A DNA stretch of 64,000 bases, from the NCBI GenBank assembly GCA_023376005.1, contig CM042179.1:23385252-23449251 (forward strand), given 5' to 3'. The notes beneath the pieces were generated by a model. The model was not told the origin of the DNA and made no database searches. It saw nothing but the letters and a program-made list of their open reading frames with translations. The stretch is from Doryteuthis pealeii. Taxonomy: Eukaryota; Mollusca; Cephalopoda; Myopsida; Loliginidae. Within the stretch, counting starts at the first letter, position 1. Each line of letters opens with the position of its first letter. Below are positions 1 to 9,770 of this stretch, piece after piece. A program made the position numbers and the translations under genes.

Positions 1-531
1 TTTTTGTCATTATGAAGGTGTTGATGCATCAGTCTGGCATTGGTGGAGGTGGTGGAAATGGTCAAGATGGTCAGATTGTGGGATCCAGACCAAATTTTCT
101 AACTTTCCTTTTTATTTATTTACTAAATCTAAATGATTCTACCACAAGGTCATTGTAGTGAGACAGGCAATGAGAACTGAACTTAAGACCAATAGTCTTT
201 GAAACCAATTCTTGTTAACCAATTCTACTCTACAGAAAAGAACCTTTCGTTAACTCGTTTTAAATAGCATTTTTTTTTTCTTAGTATACATCTTTTTGTT
301 AACTAAAAACTGAAATTAAACAAACGTCTTGTATTTTTAGTCAAAACTTTTCCCACGTTTGTCAACCCTTCTTTTAATTTTGAGATATTTCTTCACTTCA
401 CATCTAGAGTTTCAAGTATTTTAGGTTTTTTTTTTAGTTTTTAGTAGAATCATTTAATACTATCATTATTATCATTCAGATAAATACTTTTGTTTATGTG
501 GAGATGCAATGAAAGATATATATATATATAT

Positions 532-750
532 GGAAGCGCGTGGCATAATGGTTAGATTCGTGGGAAATGGACTTGTCGACCCGAGTTCAAATCCCAGACA
601 AGGCTGTTTGCATTTCACATAGCGCTAATACCCTTGGGAAAGGTATGAATCCATATATTCTCCCTCCAGCTATGTTTAAATAGTACGAAGACTGGGCTCT
701 TTAAACTTGGGTAGGTAACCAGTCTAGGAGAAGGAAAACTCTGAAATCAG
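532..750 (+). repeat. SINE-B copy (tRNA-like head plus body)
   Basis: A tRNA-like head comes first, with an A-box-like TGGCATAATGGTTAG and a B-box-like GAGTTCAAATCCC. The body follows: CATAGCGCTAATACCC, then CTCCCTCCAGCTATG, then TCTAGGAGAAGGAAAACTC. The same order of blocks recurs on both strands more than 20 times in this window, which defines the family. This copy lacks the GGGGTTGGTAAATA end. A short (TA)n run lies just upstream (518-531). Confidence 0.85.
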
Positions 751-951
751 AATTCCTGAGGTCAGTTGTTGATTGGGTTTGTGGCATTCCTTGTGCACCA
801 ATTCTTTCCTATCGACTGTGCCAAAAAGTGCGGATGGTCCAACACAAGCCTTCACCACTATAAACAAATCACTGTGTGGGTTGTTCATTGTATGAACCCT
901 CATGCATTGAAAATCGATAAGAGAGTACATAATAATATATATATACCGCAA

Positions 952-1100
952 AGATGCTGATAGGTATGCGTACTGCGTCCCTGGTGCATAAAAATCATAT
1001 CCATGCATCCCAATGTTTTTTTTTTCTTTCCCCAATATTCTCTTGGAAATGAATTACACTGTATGGCGTACAAAGTAGGGGTTAAACAGATTTAGTTGTT
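952..1100 (+). repeat. Dispersed repeat family F, diverged copy
   Basis: It begins GATGCTGATAGGTATGCGT and continues through a CATGCATCCCA block and a GAAATGAATTACAC block. The same ordered blocks occur at 28.7, 40.3 and 41.0 kb. No coding potential or terminal repeats were seen, so the class is unknown. Confidence 0.7.
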
Positions 1101-1209
1101 CATAGATATAGGTATTTAATCAATCTAGTCTGGCACAAGATTATAGTAGTGGGAGGATCTAGTGATAAAAATTACTACTCAAGTGAATGGGCTCTGAAAA
1201 TAGTTTGCC

Positions 1210-1310
1210 ACTATGAGTGGGAGTCCCTGTGATATAATAGCTAATGTGCTGGGGTCTGACATTGTAGTAAGCAAGTTCAAACCCCAGTCATGCCATTAGG
1301 TTCATTTTTG
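1210..1310 (+). repeat. tRNA-like SINE head, unassigned family
   Basis: An A-box-like GTGATATAATAGCTA is followed about 40 nt later by a B-box-like AAGTTCAAACCCC. The flanking body matches neither SINE-A nor SINE-B. A weak match to the A-box part lies near 15.95 kb (TTGTGTACTGGCTAACATGC). It is probably a third tRNA-derived SINE or a decayed tRNA relic. Confidence 0.4.
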
Positions 1311-1419
1311 GACTAATGCCATTGTAGGAATAGCTGCCTACAGTCTATGAGGAAAAAGATATGTTCACAGAATGTAAAGACGAAAGGGAAAGCACATGTA
1401 CTTTTAACCTTATTTACTG

Positions 1420-1578
1420 TTAAAAGGGGAGGGTGCCCCAGTGTGCCCAACATGCAAAGTACAACTTACAACCAAGCATATCCTTCTAAATTGTAACAGA
1501 CTTAAACATATCCGCGCAAACTATCAAGCTAGAAACCTGAAAGACATCTTCAAGAATACAAACCCTGAAAACATTTAA
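1420..1578 (+). pseudogene. LINE ORF2 C-terminal end with CCHC-like zinc motif
   Basis: An open stretch reads from about 1420 to the TAA at 1576-1578. It contains C-P-T-C near its start, then H and C at spacings of a C-x2-C-x8-H-x4-C knuckle, followed by a basic, helical tail rich in K, R and N. Such a motif near the C-terminus is typical of LINE ORF2 proteins of the jockey/I-like groups (family knowledge). A diverged second copy lies at 41.77-41.91 kb, which supports a transposon origin over a host gene. No RT domain is joined to it here, so this is a 5'-truncated dead copy. Clade assignment is inference. Confidence 0.65.
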
Positions 1579-1696
1579 GAACATAACCAATTATCTCCAT
1601 AGTACTTAAGTCTGAAATCCAAAATAACCTTTTGGCATTAAATGACCCACAGGGGTTGATATGCCGTTAAACAAAACTCAAACTCAAACTTAACCT
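1579..1696 (+). repeat. LINE 3' UTR with stem-loop tail
   Basis: The region after the LINE stop codon ends in a potential hairpin: GGCAT (1634-1638), about 20 nt of loop, then ATGCCG and an AAAC/CTCAAA-type tail. The same hairpin and tail terminate SINE-C and the element at 1780-2047. This is probably the recognition end used by the LINE reverse transcriptase (inference from known LINE/SINE tail sharing). Confidence 0.65.
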
Positions 1697-1779
1697 TATT
1701 ATTCACATATAAACTCAACAACAGTCAATATAACTAAGTACTTAGGGGCAGTACTTACAGTTCATATATCTCCCTCGTT

Positions 1780-2047
1780 GAGGGGGGTGTCAGGTTGGGT
1801 CTGAGTTGTTAGTTCCTCACTGAGGGGAAAGTTCCTTCAGTCACAAGAGACTGAGACAAGAGCTTGTTTCTACGAGGCTCACACATTGGTACCAAAACCG
1901 TAAAGAGGCTTCTTCCCCCAACCTGACAAGGACCTAATCATCCCCAAGCTATGGGTTAAACTGTACCACTACTGTTCTTCTACAAGGATGGCTTTGGCAT
2001 TAGATAACCCACAAAAGTTGATATGCCATTAAACAAAGAAATCAAAA
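1780..2047 (+). repeat. Short element with LINE-type stem-loop tail
   Basis: It opens with a G-rich block near TTGAGGGGGGTGTCAGG. It ends at 1991-2040 with GGCATTAGATAACCCAC, a loop, ATGCC and AAAC-type repeats, the same tail as the LINE at 1420-1696. Its body matches neither SINE-C nor that LINE, so it looks like a second non-autonomous user of the tail. Single copy here; 5' end uncertain. Confidence 0.5.
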
Positions 2048-2274
2048 CTAAACCACCACACTATCGTAGATTCTTCTTTCTTTTCCTGTGGATGCTATAA
2101 AGAGATATAATTTACTAACAATAGTCTGCAAGATTTATATCCTATTGTTCTGTACTATATGCTCTGTTAAGCTTTGTTTGACATAAGGCTACACTAATTG
2201 ATGTTAAAAAAAGATCTCTACAGTTAGCTTCCAACATATTTACTGGGCTTAGCTTAAGGTTTAAATTTTGATTA

Positions 2275-2888
2275 AACTCCGCCCTTTCGGCCGGGGTATT
2301 AGAATGCACTGACTCCACCTCTGCAGAGGGGTAAGACTCCCCCAAATGAGGCCACCTGTTGACCATGGGTGGCAACCCATGATGCTTAAGGACAGAGTCT
2401 TGGTGGATGAGCAGTCCATGACCTGCAACACTTCACTTAGACCCTTACTTAGGCTAGACGGGCAGTCGGAGAGGCCTCCTCTGATCAATTGGCTGGTCAC
2501 GTCAAACCTATATGATTGCCCCAACCCTATTCCCCGTATGACAAGCCCCAATCCTTTTTATCATATGGGTGCTAGAAGGCAGTGGCTGAGGTCTACATGT
2601 CCTGGGAATGACATTAAACTCTATCTGATGGTGAGGTTCCAGTTCTGGAGGTGTGTGGAATGTGGTGTACCCCTTCATCACCATTGCTCCCTGATCCACT
2701 CTGACCCAGAGTAGTAGTACCTGTTAGCGTCCCATTTAAATATAAAATATAAAATATAATATAAATAGAAAAATGTATTAATAAAAAAAAATTATGTATC
2801 CATTAAGAATGACTTTATTTGAAAACTTTATCGGCATTAAATGACCCATTGAGGTTGATATGCCGTAAAACAAACCAAACCAAAACCA
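2275..2888 (+). repeat. SINE-C, longest copy
   Basis: This is the most complete copy of a repeat also present at 4.5, 9.3, 33.1, 37.0, 49.5 and 50.5 kb. Blocks in order: GGATGAGCAGTCCATGACC, then GATCAATTGGCTGGTCAC, CTACATGTCCTGGGAATGA, CTTCATCACCATTGCTCC, an A/T-rich spacer, and the GGCATTAAATGACCC...ATGCCG hairpin with an AAACC-type tail at 2833-2888. No clear tRNA head was found and reading frames are broken. It may be a long SINE or a LINE-derived deletion product mobilised in trans. Confidence 0.75.
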
Positions 2889-3327
2889 AATTTGATTAAA
2901 CTGTCTTGTGAGCAACTAGTCTATGAAAGTGAAAACTCTAAATTCAAACCAATTTTACTCAACTTAAAAATTGACCTTGTGTCACATCCTACCCATCGCA
3001 GAGTAATTGGCATTTCATAAATTTTTTAACCCCTTAAAATAGAACATTTTTTTAGGTGTCATTCCTTTCTTGGTTGGGTCAAGAACTTTTCAGCAACTAT
3101 TTTGTGTAATTTATTTCATTTGATTTAAAAAAGAATTTTTTAACAGAAGCCCTCAACCATGGCTACTACATTTATCACATCTGAAAAGTATGAACATAAT
3201 CTGCTGAAATTTATTCATTTTTTAAAAGTCACAAGGTCATATTGCTCTAAAAGTTCTTCAAACAAGAAAGGAATGACATATAAAAAAATGTTCTTTTTAT
3301 TAATCAACTTTTTGATTTAAAAAAAAG

Positions 3328-3440
3328 ATTGTTGGGGTGTACTTGTTCATGGGTGATACTGTAAATAATACCTAATGATATCCATTTTTGATTGTATAAT
3401 ATTCCAATAGAAATAATAAAATCTAAGATAAAAATCACTA
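3328..3440 (+). repeat. Dispersed repeat family D, partial
   Basis: It shares the block GATACTGTAAATAATACCTA and the following ATTCCAATAGAAATAATAAA segment with copies at 8.14, 8.50, 33.3 and 58.1 kb. No coding capacity was seen and the class is unknown. Confidence 0.65.
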
Positions 3441-3540
3441 GGAATAAGATAAACCATTTAAAGACATTTAACCTTACTAGATGACCTGTTGGTTCTAGGT
3501 AAATTCCACTACAGTAAATTAAAAAAACAAAAAAAATGCC

Positions 3541-3785
3541 GGACCATATTACCTTTAAGCACGCTATCTGTGATCTCGATTCATAAAGACATTTTTAACA
3601 TTTACACCGTCAAAATCTAGTTGTTTGTTAGTGGTTAGGGTTAGGGTTGGGGGTTAGTTTTATAATTTTTTTAAAAACTCTAAAAATCATCTGTTAGCAA
3701 ACAACCGGATTTTGGCGGTGTAAATGAAAAAAAATGTCCTTATGAATTGAGATCGCAGATGGGGTACTTTAAAGTAATATGGACC
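3541..3785. mobile_element. Foldback/MITE-like element with TTAGGG core
   Basis: The first ~95 nt (GGACCATATTACC... through TTGTTTGTTAG) are repeated in inverted orientation at the right end (CTGTTAGCAAACAACC... through ATATGGACC), with scattered mismatches. The short middle, near 3633-3656, reads GTGGTTAGGGTTAGGG. No transposase and no clear target duplication were seen. Long inverted arms with little interior fit a foldback or MITE element. Confidence 0.75.
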
Positions 3786-4477
3786 AAAACTCCCACCACA
3801 AAATTTTTAGATATAATATAGTTTGGCAGAAAGAAAGAAAGAAAGAAAAAAAATTTCAGCAGTTTATGTTTGTTCTTCTCAGATGGGATAAATATGGCCA
3901 TGGTGGCCGATGGCTTCTTGGTTGGTTTATTGATTTTATTGATTTTAATGGCATATCAAACCGTTTGGGGTTATGTCATGCCTAATGGCTAGGAATTAAT
4001 ATATGTTGTGTATTTATATTTATACTTTTTAGTAATTGGTTTTAACAATGTGTTAGCACCATTGGGATCATGTTGTATGGTATTCATTAAGTTCATGTCT
4101 ATATTCTATGGTATAATTTTATTTCCTTCAAAAAGGACAGAATGTCTTCTATGTTGACTTTTTTTAACTAGATCTTTCATATTGTTTGCATTAAAATAAC
4201 GGTTTCTGATGTGAGCAAAAAACCTGCATTCCATGAATAAGTGTTTAACAGTCAAAGGTGTTTGACATGTTCAACATTGTGGTTGTTGTTCTTGTTTGAG
4301 TATATAGGAGTGTGTTAGTCTTGTGTGACCAATGCATAATCAGGACTCAATTTAAAAAAAGATTAAGTGAAATAAATTAAACTAGATGCAGTTTCACATC
4401 ATACCCAGGACGTCAGCCATCTCATTCTAGCACATATATAACAAAAAAGTTTAGGGGTTTGCCATAAGATCAATACG

Positions 4478-4680
4478 GTCGGAACAATCATATAGATGCT
4501 AGAGACCAGATGATTGATCGGAAGGGGCCTCTCCAACCACCTGTTTAGACCAAGTAAGGGCCAAAGGGGAGTGTTGCATATAATGGACTACTCATCCACC
4601 AGGATTCCATCCTTAAGCATCACGTGTTGATACCCACGACCAACAGGTAGCCTCACTCCTGCAGAGTGTGAAGTCTGTGT
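4478..4680 (-). repeat. SINE-C 5' part, inverted
   Basis: On the minus strand it carries the GATGCTTAAGGA, GGATGAGTAG and GATCAATC blocks of the long copy at 2275-2888. The 3' half and stem-loop tail are missing. Confidence 0.65.
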
Positions 4681-4778
4681 ATAATTGCTAAAAATTTCTT
4701 GGCCTAACAAAGAAAGTAATGACATCTGAAAATATGTTTTTAATAATGTTTCATAACTTTGGACAGAATATCCATATC

Positions 4779-4785
<7 letters not shown>

Positions 4786-4816
<31 letters not shown>
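4786..4816. repeat. (TA)n microsatellite
   Basis: A pure TA run abutting the 3' end of an inverted SINE-A. Confidence 0.9.
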
Positions 4817-4818
<2 letters not shown>

Positions 4819-5069
4819 TAAAGTCATTCGGATGACCTATTGTCAGTATCACCTAAACAGCAAAGGAGTCTATCCCCTTTTCATTAGCGCTAGACCAAGG
4901 AGATTGTTTGGGCATCTGAGGTGGAGTGCCGCACTTACCATCAGCTCCTCACTTTACCGCACAGATCCCTATGCTACTCATACGCTGAGATGGCAAGGGT
5001 TGGTATCGATCCAGGAACCTTGTGGTTTCTATTCGAATGCTCTATCAACTGTGCTAAACCGGCCCTAAC

Positions 5070-5070
<1 letters not shown>
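4817..5070 (-). repeat. SINE-A, near full length, inverted
   Basis: Read on the minus strand, it has the tRNA-like head ending at GGGCCGG (about 5068), the middle block GAGTAGCATAGGGATCTGTG, the block AACAATCTCCTTGGTCTAGC, the block AAAAGGGGATAGACTCC, and ends near GACTTTACTT. (TA)n flanks both sides. Confidence 0.85.

Positions 5071-5112
<42 letters not shown>
5071..5112. repeat. (TA)n microsatellite
   Basis: A TA run on the tRNA-head side of the preceding inverted SINE-A, so that SINE is bracketed by TA repeats. Confidence 0.9.
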
Positions 5113-5114
<2 letters not shown>

Positions 5115-5876
5115 AAAGATTTTGTATGTCTATATGTTTGTTTGTACAATGACTTGAGTGCATGTCCTTTTATAAATGAAAATTGGTGGAGACCATTAAA
5201 GACCAAAGTTCAATAAAATCCATACTCTATTTTTGTCCGAGAAGTGATTACAAAAATTTTTACTCCTCATTTTCCATAAGAAAAGCTAAATAAAATCATA
5301 ATAAGGGTGTCAATCAATGATATATTCAAAAATTAATTAAAAAAATGATTAAAAAATAAAACAAATTAATAAAGGATAAAACATAATAAAAAGCAAAATC
5401 AAAGACAAATAAAAGAAAAAAATTCAAACAAGAATAATCAAATAAGCAACTTAAAAACAAGAATATATAAAGAATAAAAGATAATAACACAAATATATAG
5501 AAAAATAATTTTTATTGATCTATATATAAATATAGATAAGAGATTTATTTTTAACATTTTAAATCCTGCAAAGTTATGGGTCAATATAAGGACAGGCTTG
5601 GCTTGTTATGGCAACCAACCATGTAGAAGAAAATTGAGTAGAAATTGGATTAAGAATTTGTAAAATTGTATAGTTTTAAGTAATTTCTGTCTCCCTTGTT
5701 GGTTAGAGCAAACTATTTAAAAAAAAAAAGACATTTTTTAATATTAGTCATGTTTTCTATTTTATTAAAACATCTTTATCATATTTAAATCTTGTATTTA
5801 TAACTTTTGATAATACCCTATCTACTTCAGAAAACATATTTTAATTTCAGATTAAGCGCAGCTATTTATTTATATT
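5113..5876. other. AT-rich stretch, no gene recognised
   Basis: A- and T-rich low-complexity DNA (many AAATAAAA-like words around 5330-5500). No ORF, splice-flanked exon or clear repeat boundary was seen. Confidence 0.5.
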
Positions 5877-6490
5877 TAACTTTTAATGTCCTATACCGCC
5901 TCATTCCACCCAGCCAGAAGTCACATTTATTTTCCTAATCCACCCCAAATGATAGCCTTTGTTTAAATGTAATATTAAACATATCTAGAAGTCTTTGATT
6001 TAAGGGAAATAACAGGTAACTTTAAATGAAAAGGACATTTTTAGCCATTTATTGATAAATCCTTATAGGAATGGGGATCTGGACTTTGTTTAAATGTAAT
6101 ATTAAACATATTTAGAAGTCTTTGATTTAAGGGAAATAACAGGTAACTTTAAATGAAAAGGCCATTTTTAGCCATTTTTTTATAAATCCTTATAGGAATG
6201 GGGATCTGGACTTTGTTTAAATGTAATATTAAACATATTTAGAAGTCTTTGATTTATAAGAAATAACAGGTAACTTTAAATGAAAAGGCCATTTTTAGCC
6301 ATTTATTGATAAATCCTTATAGGAATGGGGATGTGGACTTTGTTTAAATGTAATATTAAACATATTTAGAAGTCTTTGATTTAAGGGAAATAACAGGTAA
6401 CTTTAAATGAAAAGGACATTTTTAGCCATTTTTTGATCTATAGGAATGGGGCTCTGGACTTAGAAAATTCTCAACAGGATGTAAAGAAAA
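5877..6490. mobile_element. TIR element carrying a 127-bp tandem array
   Basis: The left end (TAACTTTTAATGTCC, 5877-5891) and right end (CAACAGGATGT) match the ends of the single-unit relative at 11555-11793 in opposite orientation. Inside, a 127-bp unit starting GTTTAAATGTAATATTAAAC repeats about four times (starts 5961, 6088, 6215, 6342). In the relative, the equivalent interior occurs once. This is a non-autonomous TIR-type element whose core was tandemly amplified. No coding capacity. Confidence 0.75.
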
Positions 6491-6647
6491 ATTAATAGTG
6501 AATTCTGTCAGTTTAGATTTTCTTGCTACTGATAACATTCTTTGAAGAAAAATCAGTCCAAAGAAGAGGTCTTAACCTGTTTTTTTTTTTTTAATTTGTC
6601 AGTATTAATACCTTTCAGTACACCTAATTTTCATGCCTGTAAAAACG

Positions 6648-6815
6648 ACAATGAAATCTTCTGTCCTACTATTTACCCATAGGTGAAAGGAGAATAATTA
6701 GATTCATACCATTCCCAAGGATATTAGTGCTATGTAAAATGCAAACAGCCTCATCCAGGATTTATACTCACACTGTTTCTATTTCCTATGATAATAACCA
6801 TTACACCATAAACAC
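6648..6815 (-). repeat. SINE-B copy, inverted
   Basis: Minus-strand SINE-B body (CTTTCACCTATGGG, GGTATGAATC, AGCACTAATATCC), running into a decayed head near 6790-6815 (TGGTGTAATGGTTAT on minus). Confidence 0.75.
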
Positions 6816-6818
6816 CTC

Positions 6819-6825
<7 letters not shown>

Positions 6826-6861
<36 letters not shown>
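6826..6861. repeat. (TA)n microsatellite
   Basis: A TA run immediately upstream of the head of the next SINE-A. Confidence 0.9.
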
Positions 6862-6863
<2 letters not shown>

Positions 6864-6865
6864 CA

Positions 6866-7114
6866 GGCCGGGTTAGCTCAGTCGGTAGAGCGTTCACCTA
6901 GAAACCATAAGGTTCCTAGTTCGATACCGGTCCTCACCAACTCAGCGAATGAGTAGCACAGGGATCTGTGGGTAAAGTAAGGAGCTGATGGTAGGTGTGG
7001 CGCTCCGCCTCAGATGCTAAAACAATCTCCTTGGTCTAGCACTATTGAAAAGGGGGTTAGACTCCCTCGCTGACTGGCTGATACCGACTTTAGGCCGCCC
7101 GACGACTTTTTTTA

Positions 7115-7117
<3 letters not shown>
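6866..7117 (+). repeat. SINE-A, near full length
   Basis: The head starts GGCCGGGTTAGCTCAGTCGG (A box included), with a B box GTTCGATACC at 6920-6929. The body blocks AGTAGCACAGGGATCTGTG, AACAATCTCCTTGGTCTAGC and GGTTAGACTCCCTCGCTG follow, and it ends GACGACTTTTTTTACTTTTA before a (TA)n run. One of the best copies. The anticodon arm does not fold, so it is not a functional tRNA. Confidence 0.9.

Positions 7118-7157
<40 letters not shown>
7118..7157. repeat. (TA)n microsatellite
   Basis: A TA run at the 3' end of the SINE-A at 6866-7117. Confidence 0.9.
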
Positions 7158-7409
7158 CTTTCAAAGAAAGAAAAATTTCAGAAACAATCATCTCATTATA
7201 ATTTATTTCAACCAGAAACTCAAAAAATTTTAAAGAAATTTTTTGAGCTCCAGTCTCATCAGACGGGTTTTACAAAAGAATTTGATAAAAAAAATCCTTG
7301 TATGAGTATATGTTTGCACCTACAAGAGCATGCAGTATGGTTGTACAGTGAGATTTCGAAGATCCCAAATAGAATCATCCCTTACTACCAGTCATTTGGA
7401 TTACCTTAC

Positions 7410-7410
<1 letters not shown>

Positions 7411-7456
<46 letters not shown>
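7411..7456. repeat. (TA)n microsatellite
   Basis: A pure TA run of about 45 bp. The flanking DNA (7160-7990) is AT-rich and I recognise no gene in it. Confidence 0.9.
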
Positions 7457-7459
<3 letters not shown>

Positions 7460-7989
7460 GCTTGTGTGTATTTATTCTATGTTGTATTTTGAATATTTTT
7501 CTTTACTTTTTTTATGTAAATTAAAAAAAAAATTTAAACAAAATATAAAAGAATCAAAGAAGGCAAAATAAATTGTAGCAGTTAAGTAGTATTACTATGT
7601 ATGTAAGTTGTATTTTGGTATTAATTTTTAACTTGTGAACAGGTTAATAACTATAGACATTTGGTCTGTATAGAAGATTTGGTTTAATAGATTTTTTTTT
7701 CTATTTAAACCTTTGAACTCTGAACTCCTGATCCTAAATATACCATATGCTGTTTGAATGTGATCTTTGCACTGGTAAACCGGTGCTAGATTTTTTCGTG
7801 GGGTGGAGGGTGGATATCACAGGTATATGAGGTTCAAAGGGTTAAACAAGACAATAAATATTTGATTCAAGCATTTATTAAAATTTTCTGCTTTTATTTT
7901 CATTTTTTTAATCAAGTTTGACATATTAAACAGCAATACATAAAATAAACTTGTAAACTGACAAATAGTTGAAATAAGTATATATATTT

Positions 7990-8150
7990 TTACCAACCCC
8001 TCCATATGAGCAGGATGTGACACAAGGTCAATTTCTTAATTGGAGTTCAATAGGTTTGAATTCAGAGTTTTCTTTCTCTTAGACCAGTTGCCTAACCAAA
8101 GTTAAAGATCCCAGTCTGTCCTACTATTTACCCATAGCTGGAGGGCAATA
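7990..8150 (-). repeat. SINE-B 3' half, inverted
   Basis: It starts with the tail on the minus strand (ACCAACCCCTCC, 7992-8003) followed by TGTGACACAAGGTCAATTTC and TTTTCTTTCTCTTAGACC, ending at the CCCATAGCTGGAGGG block. The tRNA-like head is missing. Confidence 0.8.
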
Positions 8151-8295
8151 CTGTAGATAATACCTAATAATATCCCTTTTTGATTATATAACGTTCCAGT
8201 AGAAGTGATAAAATCCTGATATCTTTGGTTTAGAAGAAAATTAACTTTTCATTAAAAAAACTTGGTAGTGTTGTACTTATTTATGGGCATACTTC
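8143..8295 (+). repeat. Dispersed repeat family D
   Basis: Blocks in order: AATACTGTAGATAATACCTA, then CGTTCCAGTAGAAGTGATAA, ATATCTTTGGTTTAGAAG, and TTGTACTTATTTATGGGC. Confidence 0.7.
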
Positions 8296-8499
8296 TAGTT
8301 TTCAGCCCAGCAACATTCAAAGTGGAGAAGTTCCAACATGTAGTTTATATGGAAGAGTATGTCTTTCTAGGGCTGGCCTGGTGAGTCATCTGAGAAAACA
8401 CAAGGATAGAATGTCAAATGCTACTGGCACCCAACTATGACAAAAAAAAAACAAACAGGAAATGGTCTTACTTGAACACGAGTTGACAGCCAACAACAT

Positions 8500-8695
8500 T
8501 TATGGGCAATACTGTGGATAATACCTAATAATAACCGTTTTGATTATATAATTATCTATATTGATTGTATAATGTTCTAGTAGAAATGATAAAATCATGG
8601 TATCTTTTGTTTAGAAGAAAATTCACTATTTATTTTATAAAATTGGTAAGGGGTTTGATTATTTATAGAGGATACTGTATATTATAGAAAATATT
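8500..8695 (+). repeat. Dispersed repeat family D, second copy
   Basis: The same blocks as at 8143-8295 with an extra duplicated ATTATATAA segment in the middle. It ends near TATAGAGGATACTGTAT. The two copies lie 200 bp apart in the same orientation. Confidence 0.7.
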
Positions 8696-8764
8696 TGTGC
8701 CATTTACAAATATCTATTAATAATTGAGATCAAAAAGGGGTGCCTAAAGGTCATATGGTCTGTT

Positions 8765-9130
8765 TAATCGTAAATCTATTAATAATGGAGATTTGCTTCC
8801 AGTTTTTGTCTGTAACAAAAATTACGTCACTGCTTACGTCACATTACCCAAAATTGTCATAACATAGAATAAATACACTAAAAATTTGAACATGCAATAT
8901 TCGACAGTCCTCATTGTTTTTTAAAACAAGTTTTAATAAATACATGACTGGTATTATATATCTATATATAGTTTGTTTTATTTTGATACATATTTAAAGT
9001 TTACATTTCAAATTGTTTTATTTTTTTAATCCTTTAATGAATTTGATGATTTTACTTACTTAGGGTACGAACTCGCTGACATTGAATTTTTTACTCCCAG
9101 GCAATATGTTTCAAAAATCTATTTATCTAG
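8765..9130 (+). repeat. Dispersed repeat family E
   Basis: It contains CACTGCTTACGTCACATTAC, CATAGAATAAATACAC, and further on TTACTTAGGGTACGAACTC and CATTGAATTTTTTACTCCC. Matching copies lie at 39930-40175 (+) and 62790-63175 (-). No coding potential was seen. The 5' end is roughly CTATTAATAATGGAGAT. Confidence 0.75.
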
Positions 9131-9269
9131 TTTTTTTTTATTTTGTACTTGTTTGTCTAATATTGATAGAAATAAAATGGTATTTTATACAATATTGATT
9201 AATATCAACATTTATGATTCTTTTGTTTGGATTAGTATTTTACTTAGAAATTGGCCTTGTGTCATATTC

Positions 9270-9480
9270 TGCTTGTGGTTGGTTGGACACCCCTTAATTA
9301 CCATTACTTGAAGGTCAACCCTGACCCAGAGTGGTAATACCTGTTAGGGTCATATATATGGTTTTAAATAGAAAAGTTTAAAATAATGTTTTAAAAATTT
9401 TTGAAAACCCATCAAGAAAGAAAAAGAACGTATTTGGCATAAAATAGTCCGACAAGGGTTGACATGCCATAAAACCCAAA
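9270..9480 (+). repeat. SINE-C 3' fragment with stem-loop tail
   Basis: A decayed CTGACCCAGAGTGGTAATACC block is followed by the tail GGCATAAAATAGTCC...ATGCC at about 9432-9470. Several substitutions in the loop suggest an old copy. Confidence 0.6.
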
Positions 9481-9527
9481 AGAAACATCTGTGTCATCAT
9501 AATATGCTTCTAAGTACAGCACCTCAT

Positions 9528-9662
9528 AATCAACCAGATTAGCTCGGTCAGTCGAGAATCTGCCTTGGAAAACCACAAAGTTCCATGATTGATACCAGCC
9601 CTCCCCAACACAGCGCATGAGTAGCACAGCTTGGATCTGCACAGTAAAGTGTGAAGCTGAAT
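9528..9662 (+). repeat. SINE-A 5' half, diverged
   Basis: The A-box region TTAGCTCGGTCAGTCGAG and B-box region ATTGATACCAGCC are recognisable, followed by GAGTAGCACAGCTTGGATCTG. The sequence stops matching near AGCTGAATGC. Confidence 0.65.
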
Positions 9663-9689
9663 GCAATTGGATTAGTGTTTTGATATTAA

Positions 9690-9770
9690 TGCAATTGATA
9701 AAATATGTTTCAAAAATCTATTTTTACATCGCCCAGAGTGCGTTTTTTTATTTTTTACTCGTTTGTCTGA
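9690..9770 (+). repeat. Family E terminal fragment
   Basis: It carries TACATCGCCCAGAG, also found at the end of the family E copy near 40150-40165. Confidence 0.5.

Noticed and set aside
2346..2714. 122-codon plus-strand ORF in SINE-C
   Set aside because: Frame not kept in other SINE-C copies; no recognisable domain.
3633..3656. Interstitial telomere
   Set aside because: Only about two TTAGGG units, at the loop of a foldback element; too short for a telomeric array.
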